Positions 11,480-21,581 of a stretch of DNA of 64,000 nucleotides are shown in pieces. The DNA comes from Stomoxys calcitrans (taxonomy: Eukaryota; Arthropoda; Insecta; Diptera; Muscidae). Each line of letters begins with the position of its first letter. Position 1 is the first letter of the stretch. Location: the NCBI RefSeq assembly GCF_963082655.1, contig NC_081552.1, positions 94,897,582 to 94,961,581 of the forward strand. Reading direction: 5' to 3'. The position numbers and the translations under genes are program-made. The notes under the pieces are model-generated. The model saw only the letters and a program-made list of their open reading frames with translations, had not been told where the DNA came from and searched no databases.

Positions 11480-12598
11480 TCGCCCGATATATAAATACCA
11501 CCGAGTAAATTGTTAAAAAAATTTTCATTTTACATGCATTTTGTCATTCCGTTTGCAACACCTGAAAATATCGTTTTCCGACCCTATAAAGTATATATAT
11601 TCTTGATCAGCGTAAAAATCGAAGCCGATCAGGCCATGTCCGTCCGTCTGTCTGTTGAAATCACGCTACAGTCTTCAAAAGTAGAGATATTGTGCAAAAA
11701 CATTGCACAGATTCTTTTTTTTTTTTTGTTCATAGGCAGGTTAAATTCGAAGATAGGTTATATCGGAGTATATCTTGATATAGCCTCCACATAGACTGAA
11801 CCCCCTATTTAAAGTTTTAGGCCCATAAAAGTCACATTTATTATCCGATTTTGATGAAGTTTGTGAGTGAGTTGTGTTACGCCAGTCGACTTTCTTCTTC
11901 AAATTGGCCATGATCTGTTCAGATTTGTACATAGCTGCCCGATACAGACCGATCTCTCGAGTTAAAGTTTTGGGCCCATTATAGGTGCATTTATTGTTCG
12001 ATTTTGACAATAAGTTAGGCTCTTCCACATTCTTCTTCAATTTGGCCCAGATCGGTTGAGATTTGGATATAGATGCCATATAGACCGATCTCTCGATTTA
12101 GGGTTTTGGACCCATTAAAGGCGCATTTATTGTCCGATGTCGTCAAAATTTGGGACAGTGAGTTTTGTTAGGCCCCTGACATCCTTCTGCAATTTGGCCC
12201 AGATCGGTTTACATTTGGATGTAGCTGCCGTATAGACCGATCTCTCGATTTAATGTCTTGACCCCATAAAAGGCGCATTTATAATCCAATTTCGCTGATA
12301 TTTGACACAGTGACTTATGTTAGGCTTTTCGACACTCGTTTCGTTTACGGTTCAGATCGCTCTATATTTGGATATAGCTACGAAAAAGACCAATAATTTG
12401 TTCTACAAAATTGGAAGTTGTCTTGTACTCGTTAGACCATTCAATGTCCGCGCCGAATTTGGTCCAAATCGGACCATATTTCGATATAGCTGCTATGGGG
12501 GCATACATTAGTCATTTTTCACCGGATAATGACGAAAGGTGGTTTACATATATACCCGGTGGTGGGTATCTAAAGTTTTTAACGCCTTTTTACTTGTT
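11480..12598 (+). mobile_element. HINE/mini-me element, B subfamily
   Basis: The (TA)n and TTCTTGATCAGCGTAAAAAT core at 11588-11615 precede CATGTCCGTCCGTCTGTCTG. The body has four units of the B type (CCGATCTCTCGATTTA, GGCGCATTTATTGTCCGAT, TTTGGCCCAGATCGGTT), and the end is ATATACCCGGTGGTGGGTAT and AACGCCTTTTTACTTGTT. The first ~100 bp are degenerate and lack a clear hairpin. Confidence 0.8.
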
Positions 12599-13035
12599 TT
12601 TTGTTAGCATGATTTGCGAAATATCTTCCTTATTTAAATTTGATGATTAGACATACATGGTCAACTGCGTCATACATTACGTTTGTGATAATCAATGTTA
12701 AGCAACTTTCGAACACAATAAAAGCTAATCGAAAGAAGGGGCGTTGATTGTGCTTAGTTGGTCGTCATAGGCATTTCAAACCAGAACAAATAAATACAAG
12801 TGTTGTTTATGTTTGTTATGTTTTTGTAATCAAATAAATACGAACATAACTAGCCAAGGCAATTATTTTTAATTTAATTTCAAATAAAACTAAATTTATT
12901 TTCGGATTTGTTACCAAAACGGTTAAGACTTTCGAATCAAGTGAAGACTAATTGTAGAGGTAATAACGGTTTTATTTATATAAAAATTAAATTTAAAATT
13001 TTGTTCCTTAATTTTAATTGTGGAAAAACAAGCGA
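12599..13035. other. No recognised feature
   Basis: AT-rich sequence without a motif I can name. Confidence 0.35.
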
Positions 13036-13039
13036 CATG

Positions 13040-13330
13040 ACAGAAAAACGAAAATTTCGGCCACAATAATTTTCTACTTTTAAATGGTTGATGGATAATG
13101 ATGGCTCTGCTTTCTGTAACATTTGCTCTAAGGCCTTGATATGCCCCACTAGAAGAGACAAATATCACTTGATACATTTTGCACGGAAAAAACTAATGAA
13201 GCTCTGCAAGTTAGAAATGCTGAACTTATTCTCGTTATGTGTTTTATAATGCATAATTTGCCTTTCTGGTCGGATGTTGGATTCAAAAATAGCACCAATG
13301 ACCAAATGCGGTACGACGAAGTCAACCGAG
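13040..13330 (+). pseudogene. Zinc-finger transposon (hAT/BED-like) remnant
   Basis: The plus strand reads EKRKFRPQ, a stop, then FSTFKWLMDNDGSAFCNICS with KALICPTRRDKYH, and after a frameshift RNAELILVMCFIMHNLPFWS. The first part resembles a BED/TTF-type finger (W, CxxC, then H) at the N-terminus of some hAT-like transposase families. The second resembles the helix AEL..A.FI..HNLPF that follows it in them. It has a stop, a frameshift and no catalytic domain. The assignment rests on motif resemblance only. Confidence 0.35.
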
Positions 13331-13334
13331 ATTG

Positions 13335-13925
13335 AGAACTACATTGCACAGCAGACGAGCTCTTATTTTACCAAATTTGGAATAAACCGAGTATATAGCA
13401 AATAATCCATTTATCGATTTTAAAAACCATTAACACCAAATTGAAACTGCAAACATTTTTATTGCAACGAAAGTCAAAATTTTTGCAGAAAACAATTTCA
13501 ATGCAGCTCAAATAGTTGAAGTGAAAAATTAAATTAATGGAGTTTATTTTATATAGAGTTATTAGCATAAATTAAAAAAAAGAGTTGTCTTTCATCAAGA
13601 AAATCTGAAACTATTGGAAATAATTACGCTTACCAAAGTCCTTTCAGCAATGGTTCGGCAAATATTACCGCTTATTGAAATATGTCAAAACCTTCTTAAT
13701 TATGATCCCGATCTTATTCATTACCACACAATGGAATTTGTTGCGACTTTCAGAAATAAATCTTTCTTAAGATTTAGACATTGACACTTCTTGGGAAAAA
13801 TGGACTGAATAAAAAGACCATTATCAAGTTGCATTCGTATATAATCTGCTAGTTTTCTGCATAGCTTTGCATTTGCAGAACGAAAATTGTCTACCCTGGC
13901 TAATACAAAATCAAAGTAAAGGAAT
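13335..13925. other. No recognised feature
   Basis: AT-rich. No motif seen on either strand. Confidence 0.35.
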
Positions 13926-14756
13926 AATTTGTATGAGCCTCTATAGGGTGGAATTCTCGTCCGATTTGACTGAAATTTTGCACGTAGTGTTTTGGAAGCA
14001 TTTCCAACGACTAAGCTAAGTATGATTTTAATCGGTCCATGGTTTGATATAGCTGCCATATAAACCGATCTTGGGTCTTGACTTCTTGACCCAATAGAGG
14101 CGCATTTCTTATCCGATTTTTTTGAAATTTTGCATGTAGTGTTTTGGTGTCAATTTTAACAACCGAGCTAAGTATGATTTAAATCGGTTCATAACTGCTA
14201 TAGCTGTCATATAAACCGATCTTGTATCTTGACTTCTTGAGCCAATAGAGTGCGCAATTCTCATCCGATTTGGCTGAAATTTTGTACGAGAAGTGTTGGT
14301 ATCACTTGCAATAACTGTGCTAAGTATGGCGTAAATCGGTACATAACCTGATATAGCTGCATTATAAACCGATCTTGGATCTTGACTTCTTGAGCCTCTA
14401 GAGGGCGCAATTCTCATCCGATTTGGCTGAAATTTTGTACGATGGCTTCTCTCGTGACCTTCAATATACGTGTCTAAAATGGTCTGAATCGATCAATAGC
14501 TTGATCTCCCGATTTTGCTTCTTGAGCCCCTACAAGGCGCAATTCTTATCCGAATGAACTGAAATATTACACAATGACTTCTACAATGTTCAGCATTCAT
14601 TTATAGTCCGAATCGGACTATAATTTGATATAGTTCTAATAGCAAAACGGTTCTTATACAATATTCTTTTTTTGTCTAAAAAGAGATACCGCACATAGAA
14701 CTCGACAAATGCGATAAGATTCGGACCGGCCGAACTTAGCACTTTCTTATTTGTTT
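13926..14756 (+). mobile_element. HINE/mini-me element, A subfamily, lacking the core end
   Basis: Four body units (CTTGACTTCTTGAGCC, GCTGAAATTTTG, ATAGCTGCCATATAAACCGA) and the end GACCGGCCGAACTTAGCAC with a decayed ACTTGTT. The hairpin, (TA)n and (GTCY)n part is absent, so the copy is truncated at 13926. Confidence 0.75.
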
Positions 14757-14964
14757 AACTTTAGCATGGTGCTATTTTTGGGATTTGTGTGTAAAGCTGC
14801 ATTTTCCAACGCAACGTTCAAAAACAAAGCTCCATGCTCTCATTCTATTTTGAGTGTAAACATTTTTATGAACAGTAAACTAGTCGCCAGGCAATATATA
14901 GGTAAGGTAAAGTTACGAATAGTATTTGAGTGTAAGAATAAGATAAACGCTTTCCTCGGATAAT

Positions 14965-15270
14965 TAGAACGCGAGGCTATTACTGAAAGGAAGTAAGAAG
15001 GAGGTCATTAGAGCTTTCGGTATCATAACGGGACACATAGAACTTAAAGACCACTTATGCAAAATAGGTGCGGCAAGCAATTGCATGTGTAGGGCATGTG
15101 GGCAAGATCATTAGGTGTTGGAGAATCTTTTATATCATTGCCCGGTTTTCGCAGCTAACAGACACCGGCACTTATGTGGGGACACAATATCAGATATGAA
15201 CCGACTTAGGAGTGTGGTATGGAGACCAATTCGAGACTTTGTAATCAACACGGAATTCCTGATTAAGGTT
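14965..15270 (+). pseudogene. Non-LTR retrotransposon C-terminal fragment
   Basis: The plus strand reads LLLKGSKKEVIRAFGIITGH, KDHLCKIGAASNCMCRACGQ, then after a stop LENLLYHCPVFAANRHRHLC and DTISDMNRLRSVV. This is the CxxC...H..C region that follows the RNase H domain in many non-LTR ORF2 proteins. The upstream domains are not adjacent. It is cut off by the HINE element at 15287. Confidence 0.65.
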
Positions 15271-15286
15271 TTGTTTTTAATGTTAC

Positions 15287-15903
15287 TTTTTATATCCACC
15301 ACCATAGGATGGGGGTATATTAATCTAGTCATTCCGTTTGTAACATCTCGAAATATTCATTGTTCATCTCGAAATTCTGATTCGAACTAGCCATGTCCGT
15401 CCGTCCGTCTGTCGAAATCACGATAGCGGTCGAACGCGTAGAGCTAGCCGCTTGAAATTTTGCACAGGTACTTAATATTGGGGATTGCAAATGGGCTATA
15501 TTGGTTCAGATTTGGATATAACTCCCATATAAACCGATCTCCCGATTTTACTATTTGAGCCCCTGGAAGCCAAAATTTTTGTCCGATTTGGCTGAAATTT
15601 TGTAAATGGTGTTCTGGTATGACTCCCTATAACTGTGCCTAGTATGGTTTAAATCGGTCAATAACATAATATAGCTCCCATATAAACCGATAACCCGATT
15701 TGACTTCTTGAGCACTTTCTAGCCGCGATTTTAGTCCGATTTGGCTGAAATTTTGCATAAAGTGTTCTATAATGACTCTCAACAACTGTGCCAAGTACAG
15801 TTCAATTCGGTCTATAGCTAGATATAGCTCCCATATTTTAGCAGAATCCACGATGGTGGGTTCCCAAGATTCGGCCCGGCCGAACTTAGCACTTTTACTT
15901 GTT
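15287..15903 (+). mobile_element. HINE/mini-me element, short
   Basis: TTTTTATATCCACCACCATA start, CATGTCCGTCCGTCCGTCTG tract, three body units with ATAGCTCCCATATAAACCGA, and the end GGCCCGGCCGAACTTAGCAC through ACTTGTT. The (TA)n-core segment is deleted: ATTCATTGTTCATCTCG stands in its place. Confidence 0.8.
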
Positions 15904-15989
15904 ATTATTTAGAGCCTACTACAGGATAGGTGCTTTCTATAGTGGCATGGGACGGATTTATATCCGCACTCTCTTTTCAACATAATCTA

Positions 15990-16146
15990 ACCTGGCTTAC
16001 ATTTTACTAAAGGAATAGAACCAGATTTCAGTGCCCTTGGAATGTTTAAGATAGATTCTAGCCTCGTAAGCTCCTCTGCTCTCCAATTCCGTGGAATATC
16101 TCCGTTGCCCGGTACCCAGAGCAGCTGATTTTTTAACTTATCAGAA
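15990..16146 (-). pseudogene. Non-LTR RNase H-domain fragment
   Basis: The minus strand reads LLWVPGNGDIPRNWRAEELT followed by RLE. This matches the WVPGH.DI.GN..AD.LA motif of the RNase H domain in I/R1/LOA-type non-LTR elements. The conserved His and Asp positions are replaced (GNGD for GHRD, AEEL for ADEL). A SINE interrupts the frame at 16147, and the open frame continuing upstream is SINE sequence. Confidence 0.65.
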
Positions 16147-16302
16147 GCTTTTACATGGCAAAGTACCTCACAAATGTCGCCAGTATTAGGAGGGAATAAC
16201 CACCGCTGAAAATTTGTTCTGATATTTTCGCCAAGATTTGAGCCCTGGCGTTCAGCGTCATGGGCGAACATGCTAACCTCTGCGCTACGATGGCCACCGC
16301 GT
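16147..16302 (-). mobile_element. SINE head fragment
   Basis: In reverse complement it carries the tRNA-like head (GGCCATCGTAGCGCAGAGGT, TAGCATG, TGACGCTGAACGCCAGGG) and the start of the body up to the CATTTGTGAGGTACTTTG stretch. The 3' half is absent. It lies inside a non-LTR RNase H remnant. Confidence 0.75.
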
Positions 16303-17170
16303 ATCTGATATTACCAGGTGCTTTTTAGCCTCACATCAGTGGTTGCAACAATTTGTCTAGCCACAATGTCCAGAGGCGTTAGTCATTAAGAATTTCCAAT
16401 TGGCCATATCGTTTCATATAAATTAGGCATATAATCCCACCTTAGAAATTCCGGTTTATATATGATAACCATTATAGGGGAAGATAAATTGTGTGATAAA
16501 TTGAGTTGATGCATTCGGTGAATATGATGCATATTTAGATTTTAACAGCAGCTCTCCTGGCTGTAATTTGTTAATCAATAGCAGTAAGGGTTTCTTTACT
16601 TATATATTATCAGCACTTTCGTTTCTCTCAATTTTATTTTTCACATGTATTTTAACCAAATTTAATATCCATGTGCCCATATTTGCAAACGTACATTTTT
16701 AATCGCCAATTTTTTGTATTCATCTGTGCAAATCTAAAAGGTCACATTGCATGTTTTCAGGCTTAATCGTTGGCCAGACAAATTCAGATTTTAAAAGGCC
16801 ACACTGGAACGCTCAACCCTAGCGGCTGACTTGGCCAACTGGACCAAGAAATCAAGCGAAATGTGAAATTTTCAAGTGGCTCAACGCTGTTTATGTGCGC
16901 CAAGCCAGAAAAAATTAGAACGAATCCTAAAAGGCATATAAGCAAATGCGAAAAAAGAACAAAATGATATTACGTTCAAACGTCCTTATTTGTCGCAAAA
17001 ATACTGGCCGAAGTTTGATTTTGTGGACTGCTAAAATGGTAAACCCTACCAGAAATCCTTTGCACATATAGACTCTGCCTCCAACACTACAACCAATGTG
17101 GAAACATAAATTCACAAATTTCATTCAAAAAGAAAAACCTTTTGGCAAGGTGGCATACATATCCGAATTA
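16303..17170. other. No recognised feature
   Basis: About 870 bp with no element or coding motif I can name. Confidence 0.35.
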
Positions 17171-17842
17171 AATAAATTAAAAGGCGGCCCGGCCGAACTT
17201 TGTATACTCACCACCTCGGGTATATATGTAAACCACCTTTAGTCAAAATCCGGTGAAAAAGGCATACCTTATGCCCCATAGCAGCTATATCGAAATATGT
17301 TCCGATTTGGACCGAATACTAATAAGTACAAGTCACAGTTCAATTGTGTATAACAAAATATTGGTCTTTTTAGTAGCTTTATCTAAAAATAAACCGATCT
17401 GAACCATATACGACGCAGATGTCGAAATGCCTCACATAATCTCTGTCACAAATTTCGGCGAAATCGGACAAAAAATGCGCCTTTCATGGCCCCAAAACTT
17501 TAAATCGAGAGATCGGTCTATATGGCAGTTATATCCAAATCTGAACCGATCTGAGCCAAATTGAAGAAGAATGGCAGAGGGCCTAACATAACTCACTGTC
17601 CCAAATTTCAACAAAATTGGATAATAATTGTGGCTTTTATGGGCCTAAGACACTAAATCGGCGGATCGGTATATATGGGGGCTATATCAAGATATAGTCC
17701 GATATAGCCCATCTTCGAACTTAACCTGCTTATGGACAAGAAAAGCATCTTTGCAAAGTTTCAGCTAAATATCTCTATTTTTAAAGACAGACGGGCGGAC
17801 ATGGCTAGATCGTCATAGATTTTTACGCTGATCAAGAATATA

Positions 17843-18270
17843 TGTTAACATCAAAGATGTTTGCTGGGATGTCAGCCAAACAAAAAATTCTTTATATTGG
17901 ATTTCGATACCAAAAAATTGCTGATTCTATTGATTAATTCATTGACCGCTGTCAGTCAACATTGTCCGCCTGCAACAACAAACAGTGAACCATCATGATT
18001 TGTAAGCAACAATATGAAATGGTAATGGTAATGAAATTACCGCAAGTCAACAGCAAACACAGCAAAGCGGGTAACCTGACACCTCATGACGACAACAATA
18101 ACAAAATCGTCAATCAGCAAGAAACCAATAGCAGCACCAGCAACAGCACCAACCAACAGCAGCAGCGCCAACAGCAGCACCAACCAACTTCAACCTAAGT
18201 TTAAGATTTTTGATTTAGTTCTGTAAAAGCACTCAAATTAATAAAAACAGAAATGTAGTAACTGTTAACT
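17843..18270 (+). repeat. 5' LTR
   Basis: It begins TGTTAACATC and ends GTAACTGTTAACT, so GTTAAC sits at both ends. The end is set by comparison with the 3' LTR; the final T also fits the first base of the primer site. It contains a CAG/CAA-rich stretch and an AATAAAA polyadenylation-like signal at 18239-18245. The 67-codon glutamine-rich open frame inside (17995-18198) is present in both LTRs and is probably not a gene. Confidence 0.95.
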
Positions 18271-18280
18271 GGCGCCCAAC
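18270..18280 (+). promoter_or_regulatory. Primer binding site, tRNA-Lys-like
   Basis: TGGCGCCCAAC follows the 5' LTR directly. TGG pairs with the CCA end of a tRNA, and the 11-base sequence agrees with the Lys-tRNA type primer site used by gypsy-like elements. Complementarity beyond 11 bases is not evident. Confidence 0.75.
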
Positions 18281-18436
18281 AATCCATCAACGCACCCGGA
18301 GGCTGTGACCAAGGACCAAAAAAACACCCTAGAAGACCACAGAGGCTGTAGCTACAACTACCGGCTCAACACACGTCAACAAGTAAGCGGACGATTCTCC
18401 AAGTAGATTTAACGAAAGGACAACGAAATCGCCTCC

Positions 18437-18477
18437 ATGGACGTATGGAAAATCTTTATAGGGATACATTTGTAAGT
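18437..18477 (+). promoter_or_regulatory. Leader ATG followed by a splice-donor-like site
   Basis: An ATG at 18437 opens 12 codons (MDVWKIFIGIHL, hydrophobic, like the start of a signal peptide) before a stop. GTAAGT, a strong donor consensus, lies at 18472-18477, just before that stop. In envelope-bearing insect retroelements env is expressed from a spliced RNA, so this could be the first env exon. No acceptor can be fixed. Confidence 0.4.
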
Positions 18478-18517
18478 AGGCAGTGAACAAAAAAAAAAAA
18501 AAAAAAGTTGTGAATCG

Positions 18518-19126
18518 TAGATTTAATAATTAAGAAGAATTTAAATACAAAAGTGAAAAAAATGTGAAAACTCTGGTAGAGAAAAAAAATTTTGGTGAAT
18601 AATTAAAGAATTTAAAAATTGTAACTTCAGGAAATAGAAAAATCAATAGAATTAAGAAAAGTTGGAAAAAGTTAGATTTAATAATTAAGAAGAATTTAAG
18701 TACAAAAGTGAAAAAAATGTGAAAACTCTGGTAGAGAAAAAATTTTGGTGAATAATTAAAGAATTTAAAAATTGTAACTTCAGGAAATAGAAAAATCAAT
18801 AGAATTAAGAAAAGTTGGAAAAAGTTAGATTTAATAATTAAGAAGAATTTAAGTACAAAAGTGAAAAAAATGTGAAAACTCTGGTAGAGAAAAAATTTTG
18901 GTGAATAATTAAAGAATTTAAAAATTGTAAATTCAGGAAATAGAAAAATCAATAGAATTAAGAAAAGTTGGAAAAAGTTAGATTTAATAATTAAGAAGAA
19001 TTTAAGTACGAAAGTGAAAAAAATGTGAAAACTCTGGTAGAGAAAAAATTTTGGTGAATAATTAAAGAATTTAAAAATTGTAACTTCAGGAAATAGAAAA
19101 ATCAATAGAATTAAGAAAAGTTGGAA
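18518..19126 (+). repeat. Four tandem 153-bp repeats in the LTR-element leader
   Basis: The unit TAGATTTAATAATTAAGAAG...AAAAGTTGGAAA recurs with starts near 18518, 18673, 18826 and 18979. The later spacings are exactly 153 bp; the first copy is 2 bp longer. The copies differ at only a few bases. The array replaces the space where gag-pol would lie, and its last copy runs into the envelope frame. The long antisense open frame through it is a result of the repetition. Confidence 0.95.
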
Positions 19127-20300
19127 ATGGATCGCCGGAAATCCAGATCACGACGATTTCGAGATAATAGAGCAAAAAATTAACAATGTTTTGTCAAGCA
19201 ATAATAGGCAGGTTGTAATAAATAATCTGTCTCTGAAAAAAATAGATGAACTCACAGAAAATACCAACAAAATTATAAAAATTGTAAAAACCAATGAAAA
19301 TTTTATAACCATGCTCAAAATGAAAATTGACCTTTTAAAGGAAGAAATTGTTAATGTAAATTATGCCATTCACTGGGCAAAGTCCGGCATAATAAATTCA
19401 TTTGTATTGTCGAACACTGAAGTGAATATTGCAAAAGAGCTTTTCGAGAAAGATTCAATTCCCTTTGTAAACATAGAAGAAATATTCGAATTCTCTGAAG
19501 TAAAAATTGCATCAAATGAAAAATCACTTATTTATATTGTCAATGTACCGACTACGAATTTAGATTCCTGCAGTAAACTCTTGATTAAACCCACTAAGAG
19601 TGGGGATCTTATTAATAAAATTGATTATAATGAAATACTAGTTTGTAAAAATGAATCCTATGGGATCCTTAAACCATGTAAATCTTTCAATAATCTGACT
19701 GTTTGTAATTTAAATAATGTCAAAAGAATAGAAAAAGAAAATTGTTTGTTAAATCTTTTAAAAAGCGTAGAAGCAAACTGTACTCTATTGAGACATAGCA
19801 CCACCCCTACAGTAGAGGAAGTCTTGCCTGGGATGATTCTACTAAATCAATTCGATGGTACCATTCTCATCAACGACGAGCAGTACAATCTTACGGGAAC
19901 CTTCATAATCAAGTTTCAAAACGCTTCCATAACAATTGACAACGAGACATACAACTATTTCCAAACAACGTATGCCGAACCATTACCTGCAATCCTACAA
20001 CCTAGATCTCCTGGATCAAAAATAGAAGAAGTAACCACTTTGGAATTTGTAAAAAGGATCCATCTAAACAATACAAAAGCGATAGAACTGTTGAACACTA
20101 AAAACAAATGGAGTGCGGCCGTGCATTTACTCACAATAGCTGCAGCTCTCATTCTGGTATTGTTCTTGATAAGAAGAAAGCAGCGCCCATTGATTGAAAC
20201 CGTTAATCTAGCACCTCCCAATCAACTATCAGTTCCGACATCGAATTCAACAAACTTTCCAAGAGACGTACCAAGATTATCTCAGATACCTTACTTCTAA
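19062..20300 (+). CDS. Envelope-like protein of an insect LTR retroelement, N-terminally incomplete
   Basis: The frame is open from 19062 to the TAA at 20298-20300 (412 codons), but its first ATG (19311) lies well inside the conserved part, so a start must come from elsewhere or is lost. Upstream of 19191 it reads SWKWIAGNPDHDDFEIIEQK, and from 19191 on SSNNRQVVINN, a conserved block of insect retroelement envelope proteins. Counting from 19191, residues 213-252 (LPGMILL, FDGTILI, NLTGTFIIKF) resemble the conserved region before the membrane anchor. A transmembrane segment spans about 308-327, followed by a basic RRKQR and a ~40-residue tail. Several N-glycosylation sequons (168, 196, 233, 244, 251) support an extracellular domain. 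The receptor-binding N-terminal part and any furin site are not visible, so this is probably a partial envelope. Confidence 0.75.
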   Translation, partial: LKNLKIVTSGNRKINRIKKSWKWIAGNPDHDDFEIIEQKINNVLSSNNRQVVINNLSLKKIDELTENTNKIIKIVKTNENFITMLKMKIDLLKEEIVNVNYAIHWAKSGIINSFVLSNTEVNIAKELFEKDSIPFVNIEEIFEFSEVKIASNEKSLIYIVNVPTTNLDSCSKLLIKPTKSGDLINKIDYNEILVCKNESYGILKPCKSFNNLTVCNLNNVKRIEKENCLLNLLKSVEANCTLLRHSTTPTVEEVLPGMILLNQFDGTILINDEQYNLTGTFIIKFQNASITIDNETYNYFQTTYAEPLPAILQPRSPGSKIEEVTTLEFVKRIHLNNTKAIELLNTKNKWSAAVHLLTIAAALILVLFLIRRKQRPLIETVNLAPPNQLSVPTSNSTNFPRDVPRLSQIPYF

Positions 20301-20329
20301 CGGTATTACGATCGAGGACGCTCGTAACT

Positions 20330-20340
20330 AAGAGGGGAGG
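20330..20340 (+). promoter_or_regulatory. Polypurine tract
   Basis: AAGAGGGGAGG lies immediately before the 3' LTR, the expected place for the plus-strand primer. It marks the LTR boundary at 20341. Confidence 0.9.
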
Positions 20341-20768
20341 TGTTAACATCAAAGATGTTTGCTGGGATGTCAGCCAAACAAAAAATTCTTTATATTGGAT
20401 TTCGATACCAAAAAATTGCTGATTCTATTGATTAATTCATTGACCGCTGTCAGTCAACATTGTCCGCCTGCAACAACAAACAGTGAACCATCATGATTTG
20501 TAAGCAACAATATGAAATGGTAATGGTAATGAAATTACCGCAAGTCAACAGCAAACACAGCAAAGCGGGTAACCTGACACCTCATGACGACAACAATAAC
20601 AAAATCGTCAATCAGCAAGAAACCAATAGCAGCACCAGCAACAGCACCAACCAACAGCAGCAGCGCCAACAGCAGCACCAACCAACTTCAACCTAAGTTT
20701 AAGATTTTTGATTTAGTTCTGTAAAAGCACTCAAATTAATAAAAACAGAAATGTAGTAACTGTTAACT
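20341..20768 (+). repeat. 3' LTR
   Basis: 428 bp, same length as the 5' LTR and without a difference that I can see. The TATA after it matches the TATA before the 5' LTR. Confidence 0.95.
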
Positions 20769-20864
20769 TATATATACTTTATGGGGTCGGAAATGGATAT
20801 TTCAATGTGTTGCAAACGGAATGACAAAATGAAATACCCCATCCTTTGGTGGTGGGTATAAAAA

Positions 20865-21580
20865 TGTACAAAAATCAACAAACACACATTCATACGCTTG
20901 TACACTAATACACAGTGGAGACGAACAAGACGAAAAATTATTAAATGCTCCATAAATTTTGTACACAAGGAGCACGTACACAATGACCCATTGCGAGAAT
21001 ACCAAGTTGATTTAACCTCAATACAGGCAGAACTGTGGTAACTGTACGACCACATTCTCAGCCTCACCAATGAACAACGACAAATCCTTAAAAAATAAAT
21101 ATAATTTTTAGTCTCCTAACCATATTGAAAAACATGCGAAAAAGCAAATGGAGTTGGATGATGAACAGGAAACTTCACCTAACAAATCAAGTACTTCTTC
21201 ACGATACGAGTATATATTGTGATACATGTCCAAGGTGGCAGCGATGAGACACATTTGCTTAACCATCAAAGATGCTTTTAAGATAAGATGGCAAATTCAT
21301 CATTTGATCCAAGCTATACATATTTTGTAAATTCCATACGATTCCAAAAGGCGACATATTGGCTTTGATAAAAAAAAAATCTGTGGGTGTGTCACGTGGG
21401 ATGACTTTAAAGGCGAAAGTTAAGAATCGTTTTTAAATATGTTTGATGTATGCATAATTCGTTGGGATAAAATACACTCATAGAAGAAATGTTTGCCGGA
21501 AACAGAAAACACTGTCTGCTCACTGTAGGTAGTTAATGTGGACCGAATTATAGCAGTAATTCTGCTTTTAAAGCAAAATG
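20865..21580. other. No recognised feature
   Basis: About 700 bp between a HINE end and a non-LTR remnant. I see no motif. Confidence 0.35.
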
Positions 21581-21581
21581 T

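Larger units (their letters stand above)
17843..20768 (+). mobile_element. Young env-only LTR retrotransposon
   Basis: This 2926-bp element has two 428-bp LTRs that look identical by eye, a primer binding site, a leader with a 153-bp tandem repeat, one envelope-like frame and a polypurine tract. It has no gag, protease, reverse transcriptase or integrase. TATA flanks both sides (17839-17842 and 20769-20772), a 4-bp duplication typical of Ty3/gypsy-type integrases and unlike the 5-6 bp of BEL/Pao. It landed in the TA-rich core of a HINE element. It is either an internally deleted gypsy-type element or a non-autonomous family mobilised in trans. Identical LTRs imply recent insertion. Confidence 0.9.
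17171..20864 (-). mobile_element. HINE/mini-me element, B subfamily, split by an LTR retrotransposon
   Basis: Left part 17171-17842: GGCCCGGCCGAAC, CTCACCACCTCGGGTATATA, four B-type body units, ACAGACGGGCGGACATGGCT and ATCAAGAATATA. Right part 20769-20864: TATACTTTATGGGGTCGG and the TTGGTGGTGGGTATAAAAA end. Joining the parts with one TATA restores CAAGAATATATATACTTTAT, the normal core of this family. Confidence 0.85.

Noticed and set aside
17995..18198. 67-codon glutamine/asparagine-rich frame in each LTR
   Set aside because: It lies in non-coding LTR sequence and reflects CAG/CAA repeats; its identity in both LTRs only shows that the LTRs are identical.
18530..19105. 191-codon antisense frame of repeated Phe/Leu-rich segments
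   Set aside because: It is the reverse of the 153-bp tandem repeat of the LTR element; the regularity is that of the DNA repeat.
17843..20768. BEL/Pao (roo-like) element
   Set aside because: The 4-bp TATA duplication and the GGCGCCCAAC primer site fit Ty3/gypsy-type elements better, although without pol the superfamily cannot be proven.
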